Source: a virus. Taken from it: a stretch of 27,473 nucleotides of DNA. This document shows positions 22,633 to 27,473 of this stretch, one piece after another. The stretch is taken from the IMG/VR virus record IMGVR_UViG_3300028388_005324, positions 1 through 27,473 of that record; one strand, 5' to 3'. The translations under genes were made by a program, and so were the position numbers. Within the stretch, counting starts at the first letter, position 1. Each line of letters begins with the position of its first letter. Below the pieces are notes generated by a model, which was not told the origin of the DNA, ran no database searches, and was given only the letters and a program-made list of their open reading frames with translations.

Positions 22633-23691
22633 ATGATTCTCAGCTCTGCCGACATCTTGCGCGTTCTCGGCGGCAGTGAAATCATCCGCCTATCAGCCAA
22701 GCTTAAGATAGTTGACGCCAAGCCTGCGCTGAGCGGCGCCGAGGGATTATTTATATACGTTGGCAGGTTTCCCAGGCTCGAGGAGTTCGAGGCAACCTGG
22801 ACGATCTGGGTTGAGAGCGACGGCAGCGAACCCGACGACCTGGTGATTGCCGAGATTAAGAAGCTTCTACCAAAGGTCCAGACTCGCCCTGGCCTGATGA
22901 CCGAGGTCACTACGACGGACTTCCGCTCAGAGAGCACTCAGAGCGCCCCAGAGGCGCCGAGGCCCGCGAAGGCACAACCTAGCATGGACGCTTTCGAGGA
23001 GCGCTTCCAGGCCCTTGTGGAGGACGTAGAGGACCGAATGCTGCTCGTGACCTCTGGCAGGCCTGGCAAGGATGGTCAAGACGGCAAGGATGGTGCCGAC
23101 GGGCGCGATGGGCGCGACATCCTGGCTACCGAGACCGAGCTTGAAGATCTTGTCAACGTAGAGTCGAACATTGCTAAGGAGGACGGGCAGGTTCTGACCT
23201 GGAAGGATGGGGCCTGGCAAAACCTCTTCATTCCGCAGATCATCTCTAGCATCTCTGGCGGCAGTGGCAGTGGCGGTGGAACGACGATTAACAAGCTCGA
23301 CGACATCGGTGACGTTGATACTCCCGCTCCCGGCGACGGGTCGGTGCTGTCATACGACGCAGCCAGTGGTAATTGGATTGCAATAGCAGCGCCACCAGCG
23401 GACATCTCTGGCAGTAGCATCGACGACCTGTCTGATGTTGATACAACCACCACTGCTCCCTCGCTAAATCAGGCACTTGTTTGGGACGGTTCCAATTGGG
23501 TTCCTGGCGATGTAACCGTACCCGATGACGACGGCGGCGACTTCGGCGAGCTGCCCCCTCCAGATGGCGGAGACTTTGAAACTGGTACTACCACCTCGGT
23601 TCTTGCCTACCCCGTGGATGGCGGCAACTTCACCTCCGGTGCGACCAATGCCTATGGCGACTCCGTCTTTGATGGCGGGGAGCTTACTTGA
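22633..23691 (+). CDS. Fibre-like virion protein with collagen-like segment, 352 aa
   Basis: Residues 1-95 form a distinct N-terminal domain (MILSSADILRVLGGSEIIRL, then GLFIYVGRFPRLEEFEATW) unlike the other fibres; I recall similar domains in cyanophage structural proteins. After a Pro/Ala linker and a short helix, residues 142-162 are seven collagen-like G-X-Y triplets (GRPGKDGQDGKDGADG...). Two or three fibre modules follow (DLVNV, INKLDDIGDVDT, IDDLSDVDTTTT with L-x-W partners). The C-terminus carries DGGDFETG, DGGNFTSG and DGGELT, shared with the 11538 fibre. Trimeric fibre architecture is inferred. AAAGGG seven bases or so before the ATG may act as ribosome site. Confidence 0.82.
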   Translation: MILSSADILRVLGGSEIIRLSAKLKIVDAKPALSGAEGLFIYVGRFPRLEEFEATWTIWVESDGSEPDDLVIAEIKKLLPKVQTRPGLMTEVTTTDFRSESTQSAPEAPRPAKAQPSMDAFEERFQALVEDVEDRMLLVTSGRPGKDGQDGKDGADGRDGRDILATETELEDLVNVESNIAKEDGQVLTWKDGAWQNLFIPQIISSISGGSGSGGGTTINKLDDIGDVDTPAPGDGSVLSYDAASGNWIAIAAPPADISGSSIDDLSDVDTTTTAPSLNQALVWDGSNWVPGDVTVPDDDGGDFGELPPPDGGDFETGTTTSVLAYPVDGGNFTSGATNAYGDSVFDGGELT

Positions 23692-23698
23692 GCCTTCC

Positions 23699-23708
23699 GG
23701 AATCCTAG
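23699..23708 (+). promoter_or_regulatory. Motif copy GGAATCCTAG (first of a tandem pair)
   Basis: It ends 21 bases before the ATG at 23730. A second copy, CGAATCCTAG, lies 16 bases downstream. Confidence 0.62.
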
Positions 23709-23714
23709 CCTGAT

Positions 23715-23724
23715 CGAATCCTAG
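23715..23724 (+). promoter_or_regulatory. Second tandem motif copy CGAATCCTAG
   Basis: It differs from the upstream copy only in its first base and ends 5 bases before the ATG, too close to act like the others; it may be a duplication remnant. Confidence 0.35.
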
Positions 23725-23729
23725 TTGCC

Positions 23730-25058
23730 ATGCCCGTACCGACACCAAGAAATCCGATCACCCCAGCCCGTGGCAGCTATGCGACCCTGCTTGCCAATAT
23801 CGGCAGCTTGTCTGAGGGTGAGTTCGTTTGGGCGACCGACCTGAACCAGATCTTTGTTAAAGAGAGCGGGACCCTGGTCGCGCAGGCCGACTTCGGCACG
23901 CCAAACCTAGTTTTCGTTGGCACGAAAGCCGATTTTCCCGATCCTGTTGGTGGCGTGATCACCCTGGCGGACAATGCCACCTACTTCATTGCTGACACCG
24001 TCGATCTGACTGGCGATCGGCTGGTTGCTGGACAGAATACAACCATCATTGGCGGCTCTTCCGAGAACTGTCGCCTCAAGTCCACTGGCCTAGTAGGCAC
24101 CGCGCTTTTGAGCAGCGCCTGGACGCTACCCCTGCGGCACTTCACCATCGAGGCCGACGTTGCACTGAACCTGGATGCAACTGGCAACGCTGACCAGGCC
24201 CTCGACTGGTACGGCGTCAACTTCACTGACTGCGGCACTATCGGCACGATCAAGAACTACGGGAACTTCATCTACAACACGGGCGCCTTCCTGAACAGCA
24301 GCGGCCTCACGTTTGACGGCACGTTTGGCACGATCGCCTTTGCCGATAGCCTGCTTTCTGGGTCTTTTGACAATACTGTTGTTACGTTTGCGCCGACGCT
24401 GGTTGTCACCCGCCGCTTCCGCTCGATCTTTTCATCGGTCATCGCCCTCGGCAGCGGTGTCTACGCATTTGACGTCCAGAACGGTGCCGTGATTCCCGAC
24501 GAGGGGTTCATTCTCATTGAGTGCAACTTTACGCTAATTGCTGGCGCTACTGCAGTCAACGGCCTGGGCACGGTTGCCTCGTCCAACAAAATCCTGGCCA
24601 AGGGGTGCAAGGGTATTTCAAATACATCTGTCAACGGCCAGATGTACATGCAGAACAATACTACCGCTACTCCGATTGCAACCAGCGGCACCTTTGTCAA
24701 GGTTGAGGGTGTCACGACGCCATCTGCCGACAACGCCAAGTACTCCCACACCAACAACCGACTGACCTGCGATGCTACCAGGCTACGTAAGTATCTGATC
24801 CAAGCTTCCCTGTCATTCAGTTCTGGTAACAGCAACGAGTGTACATTCGGCTTCTACGATAGCAAGCTTGGCGATGTTCGGCTGCCCTCGCGAACCAAAT
24901 CAACCGCTGGTTCCAGTGGTCGGGCTGAGAACATTTCCTTCATGTGCGTTGTTGAGCATGAGCAGGGAGACTATATTGAGATCTGGTGTGCGAACAACAG
25001 CACGACTGTTGACGTGACCGTCGAAGAGCTCAATGTCGTGATCACGGAGCTGGGCTGA
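23730..25058 (+). CDS. Tail fibre/spike, beta-helix-like with C1q-like end, 442 aa
   Basis: Residues 1-55 carry the shared anchor module (MPVPTPRNPITPARG, then EGEFVWATDLNQIFVKESG). Residues about 75-310 have the rung-like repeats of a right-handed beta-helix (NTTIIGGSSENCRL, YGNFIYNTGAFLNSSGLTFD, FILIECNFTLIAGATAV). Residues about 315-442 look like a compact jelly-roll, C1q/TNF-like fibre head (LRKYLIQASLSFSSGN, then ENISFMCVVEHEQGDYIEIW). It was not matched to a known enzyme; no depolymerase residues could be identified by eye. Its stop overlaps the next start (TGATG). Confidence 0.82.
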   Translation: MPVPTPRNPITPARGSYATLLANIGSLSEGEFVWATDLNQIFVKESGTLVAQADFGTPNLVFVGTKADFPDPVGGVITLADNATYFIADTVDLTGDRLVAGQNTTIIGGSSENCRLKSTGLVGTALLSSAWTLPLRHFTIEADVALNLDATGNADQALDWYGVNFTDCGTIGTIKNYGNFIYNTGAFLNSSGLTFDGTFGTIAFADSLLSGSFDNTVVTFAPTLVVTRRFRSIFSSVIALGSGVYAFDVQNGAVIPDEGFILIECNFTLIAGATAVNGLGTVASSNKILAKGCKGISNTSVNGQMYMQNNTTATPIATSGTFVKVEGVTTPSADNAKYSHTNNRLTCDATRLRKYLIQASLSFSSGNSNECTFGFYDSKLGDVRLPSRTKSTAGSSGRAENISFMCVVEHEQGDYIEIWCANNSTTVDVTVEELNVVITELG

Positions 25059-25669
25059 TGGCCGCCCCTAACCCGAGAGTCCCTGTCAAGCCAGCGAGGG
25101 GCTACTATGCCGTCGTGCTCAACGATTTGGCGTCAATTCAGGAGGGGGAGCTATTTTATATCAAGGACCAGAACACCCTCTATGTCAAGGAAGGCGGAGC
25201 AGCAGTTCCCATTGTTGGCGCTGGCTCTCCCGTTACCAATAGCGTTCAGGCCGGTGATAACATTACCAAACTGGTCAACAATGCCGGCTACATTACGGCA
25301 TCGCAGGTGCCTGCCGACAGGGTGCAGTCCGTCAACGGCCAAGTGGGCATCGTGGTGGTGTCGGCTGACGATATTCCGACTGCCGGGACGACCAACAAGT
25401 TTGTCACCCAACAGGACCTGGACAAGTTGGCTGGCATCCAGGCCGGGGCAGAGGTTAACGAAGTAAATGAAGCACCCGAGGACGGCCAAGCGTACCTGAG
25501 GCAAAACGGCTCTTGGGTGCCTAACACGTCCGTGCCCGTTAACATCTCCAACAACACGCTTGGGGAATTGAGTGACGTCAATCTGCCCACTCCAGCCGCT
25601 GGGGAGGGTCTCATCTACAATGGGGTCGAGTGGGTGGCAGGTGGCGACTTTAACGGCGGCAGTTTCTAA
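25058..25669 (+). CDS. Short tail fibre, 203 aa, anchor plus DGG-type tail
   Basis: Residues 1-50 are the shared anchor module (MAAPNPRVPVKPARGYYA, then EGELFYIKDQNTLYVKEGG). Residues about 85-135 are the common fibre module SVNGQVGIVVVSADDI...NKF...LAGIQAGAEVNE. Residues about 140-203 hold an L-x-W element and LGELSDVNLPTPAAGEGLIY, ending GGDFNGGSF. It is translationally coupled to the 23730 spike, so the two products may assemble together, for example as a short adaptor. This is inference. Confidence 0.8.
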   Translation: MAAPNPRVPVKPARGYYAVVLNDLASIQEGELFYIKDQNTLYVKEGGAAVPIVGAGSPVTNSVQAGDNITKLVNNAGYITASQVPADRVQSVNGQVGIVVVSADDIPTAGTTNKFVTQQDLDKLAGIQAGAEVNEVNEAPEDGQAYLRQNGSWVPNTSVPVNISNNTLGELSDVNLPTPAAGEGLIYNGVEWVAGGDFNGGSF

Positions 25670-25675
25670 GATCCT

Positions 25676-25685
25676 GGCATACTAT
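25676..25685 (+). promoter_or_regulatory. Motif copy GGCATACTAT
   Basis: It ends 24 bases before the ATG at 25710; no Shine-Dalgarno sequence is evident in the gap. Confidence 0.58.
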
Positions 25686-25709
25686 AAAAGATCTGTCCCA
25701 TGAGCTGCG

Positions 25710-26843
25710 ATGTCGAACGCTATTCGCATTAAGAAAAGAGCAGCAGGCGGCGCGGCTGGAGCCCCAGCGTCACTCAGGAGTAGCGAGCTGGCCTTTAACG
25801 AGCAGGATATAACGCTCTATTACGGCTTCGGGGATGACGGATCCGCGAATGCTACCAGCATTCTTGCAATCGCTGGCGCTGGCGCCTACGTGAGCCTGGG
25901 CACCAACCAGTCGATTACTGGCGACAAAACCTTTACCGGATCGGTTGATCTCACTGGCGCTACTGTCACGGCAGCGACCCAGACCGCCGGTACAAACAAT
26001 ACGACAGTTGCCACGACGGCCTTTGTGACGGCCGCCATCCAGGGTGCCGGCGGTTATGTCGACCCTCTGACCACTGACGGGGATATCCTCATTCGCTCGG
26101 GCGGATCTACGACGCGATTGGGCATTGGCACGGCGGGCCAGGTCCTTACCGTATCCGGAGGACTCCCGTCTTGGCAAAACGCTACCGGTGGTGGGGGTAC
26201 TCTCAATATCGCGGCCGATGGTGCTTTTACTGGCTCTGTCGACCTTGACACTCAAACACTAGGTATCGTCGGTGGTACTGGCATCACCACGACTGGGTCG
26301 GGTCAGACGATCACCGTCAATCTGGACGATACCGCCGTTACTCCGAACTCCTACGGAGCTGCTGGCAGTGTCGCCACGTTCACGGTCGACCAGCAAGGCC
26401 GCTTGACTGCGGCGGCGACTACCGCAATTTCTATCACAAGCTCACAGGTCAGCGATCTGGCCACAACGCTCGGGGACTACGTCAGCAAGACGAACGCCGG
26501 CACCGAGACAATGACCGGCTCCCTGGTTGTTGGCGGTGATCTTACTGTCAATGGTACGACGACTACGATCAATACGACGGAGGTCCTTGTAGAAGACAAA
26601 AACATTGTCCTTGGCAATGTCACCTCGCCGACTGACGCGACCGCCGACGGTGGTGGTATTACACTTCTTGGCGCCACCAATAAAACGTTCAACTGGGTCG
26701 ATGCGACCGACGCTTGGACGTCCTCTGAGAACATTGACATAGCGGACACAAAGTCTTACTCGATGAACGGCACCGCAGTCTTGACTTACAATGGTACGAC
26801 CAAGATCTTGGACAATGTCGAGATCGACGGCGGGACCTTCTGA
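25710..26843 (+). CDS. Tail fibre / virion structural protein, 377 aa
   Basis: The first 55 residues are a diverged anchor module (MSNAIRIKKRAAGGAAGAPA, then SELAFNEQDITLYYGFGDDG). Residues about 70-270 are Thr/Gly-rich shaft modules (NQSITGDKTFTGSVDLTGAT, TVDQQGRLTAA, LGDYVSKTNAGTETMTGSLV). Residues about 272-377 (GDLTVNGTTTTINTTEVLVE, then DATADGGGITLLGATNKTFN and WVDATDAWTSSENIDIA) are a module I recall from many cyanophage and T4-type marine phage fibre-like proteins. It ends NVEIDGGTF, the DGG tag. The motif at 25676 and the downstream terminator make it its own unit. Confidence 0.85.
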   Translation: MSNAIRIKKRAAGGAAGAPASLRSSELAFNEQDITLYYGFGDDGSANATSILAIAGAGAYVSLGTNQSITGDKTFTGSVDLTGATVTAATQTAGTNNTTVATTAFVTAAIQGAGGYVDPLTTDGDILIRSGGSTTRLGIGTAGQVLTVSGGLPSWQNATGGGGTLNIAADGAFTGSVDLDTQTLGIVGGTGITTTGSGQTITVNLDDTAVTPNSYGAAGSVATFTVDQQGRLTAAATTAISITSSQVSDLATTLGDYVSKTNAGTETMTGSLVVGGDLTVNGTTTTINTTEVLVEDKNIVLGNVTSPTDATADGGGITLLGATNKTFNWVDATDAWTSSENIDIADTKSYSMNGTAVLTYNGTTKILDNVEIDGGTF

Positions 26844-26856
26844 TTTCTACTAAAAC

Positions 26857-26866
26857 GGAATACTAC
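26857..26866 (+). promoter_or_regulatory. Motif copy GGAATACTAC just before a terminator
   Basis: It lies two bases upstream of the terminator stem. The ATG at 26909 is 42 bases downstream. Confidence 0.55.
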
Positions 26867-26868
26867 TT

Positions 26869-26891
26869 GGACCGTACATACGGTCCTTTTT
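26869..26891 (+). terminator. Intrinsic terminator after the 25710 fibre
   Basis: GGACCGT pairs perfectly with ACGGTCC (7 bp) around an ACAT loop, followed by TTTTT. Confidence 0.88.
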
Positions 26892-26908
26892 CTTGCTAGA
26901 TAGCAGCC

Positions 26909-27394
26909 ATGGCTAATGTGATCAGACTGCGCCGCAGTGCGGTCCAGGGCAATGTACCAACGACTGGACAGATCGCCCTAGGTGAAGTCGCTATTAACAC
27001 GTTTGACGGCAAGCTGTTTATCAAGAAGGACAACGGTACTGAGTCAATTGTCGAGGTAGGAGCCGGTGGCGGAGGTTCGAACACGACCCCCTCGGCGCTG
27101 ACTCCGGGTGCAACGGTCACACCGGACCTGTCCGTTTCCAGCAACTTCACGCTAACGCTTGACCAGAGCACGACGCTACAGACACCTACCAACTTGACGG
27201 CAGGCGTGAGCGGTGCTATCGTGATAACACAAGACGCCACAGGAGGCCACACAATGGCTTTCAGCTCCGCGTACAAGTTCGAAGACGGGAACGCCCCTAG
27301 TCTCACGACTACGGCTAACGCCGTCGATGTCTTGGCGTATTACGTGGAGTCGGCGACTCGGATTACCGCAAAACTCGTGACTGATTCAAAATGA
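26909..27394 (+). CDS. Short tail fibre, 161 aa, anchor plus fibre head domain
   Basis: Residues 1-52 are an anchor module close to Mtd-N-type starts (MANVIRLRRSAVQGNVPTTG, then ALGEVAINTFDGKLFIKKDN). A Gly linker follows. Residues about 65-161 form a beta-rich C-terminal domain with a pattern common in phage tail fibres: SGAIVITQDATGGHTMAFSS, YKFEDGNAPSLTTTANAVDV, LAYYVESATRITAKLV. No DGG tag. Its stop overlaps the next start as ATGA, so the next gene is probably coupled. Confidence 0.82.
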   Translation: MANVIRLRRSAVQGNVPTTGQIALGEVAINTFDGKLFIKKDNGTESIVEVGAGGGGSNTTPSALTPGATVTPDLSVSSNFTLTLDQSTTLQTPTNLTAGVSGAIVITQDATGGHTMAFSSAYKFEDGNAPSLTTTANAVDVLAYYVESATRITAKLVTDSK

Positions 27395-27473
27395 GCATCA
27401 ATACTTTACTGCTTGGCGGCGAAGCTGGTGCTGTGGTTGAACCCAGCTATCGTGCCCCTGGTTCGGCGAGCTG
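27391..27473 (+). CDS. Start of another gene, truncated by window edge
   Basis: The ATG overlaps the previous stop (ATGA) and the frame is open to the window end. The visible 27 residues start MSINTLLLGGEAGAVVEP. It could be another fibre-cluster member, but too little is visible to say. Confidence 0.6.
   Translation, partial: MSINTLLLGGEAGAVVEPSYRAPGSAS

Noticed and set aside
23730-25058. Polysaccharide depolymerase activity for the beta-helix spike
   Set aside because: The fold is suggestive, but no catalytic residues could be identified by eye, so no enzyme function is claimed.
1-27473. tRNA genes, CRISPR arrays, insertion sequences or attachment sites
   Set aside because: None was seen in the short intergenic gaps, which are explained by motif copies, hairpins and terminators.

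Overview
The window reads as the virion-structure half of a tailed double-stranded DNA phage. It is almost fully coding, with 31 of 32 recognised genes on the + strand and short gaps of up to about 200 bases. Several proteins are of kinds I associate with phages of marine picocyanobacteria (Synechococcus/Prochlorococcus): the small basic protein at 21859-22122, the fibre C-terminal module at 26530-26843, and fibres ending in DGG-x-F motifs. A cyanophage is therefore the best guess; this is recall of families, not a database result. A tape measure protein followed by small tail-tip genes, with no sheath or baseplate-wedge gene visible, suggests a long flexible tail, but the tail type is not proven. 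No integrase, repressor, replication gene, tRNA, CRISPR array or insertion sequence is visible.

Layout. 1-7300: end of the tape measure gene, then small tail-completion/tail-tip genes including an 825-residue hub-like protein. 7322-16474: three very large fibre or adhesin genes: a Cys-rich protein with VCBS-type repeats, a LamG-domain fibre, and a third fibre. 16503-17325: two small genes of unknown role, one with a Cys cluster. 17374-20810: capsid block with a scaffold protein, the major capsid protein insulated by terminators, three paralogous probable decoration proteins, and a small helical protein. 20850-22593: nine-hundred-base-scale groups of very small, often overlapping genes, several with membrane segments, plus the only reverse-strand gene; this may be a lysis or membrane cassette, but no endolysin is recognised. 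22633-27473: a second fibre cluster of five genes and the start of a sixth.

The most striking feature is a 10-base motif, GGNANNCTA(G/C), found before nearly every gene or small operon, usually 18-24 bases before the start codon. Genes lacking it are those whose start overlaps or abuts the previous stop codon. It also occurs on the reverse strand, at the same spacing, before the single reverse gene. This is best explained as a phage-specific late promoter element, or less likely an RNA-processing or translation signal. Four intrinsic terminators are visible; two lie directly downstream of a motif, so that a transcript starting at the motif would lack the 5' arm of the hairpin.

The proteins fit one programme: tail tip and several fibres (sharing a short N-terminal anchor module and, in four, a C-terminal DGG tag) plus capsid shell, scaffold and decoration, each expressed from its own small unit.
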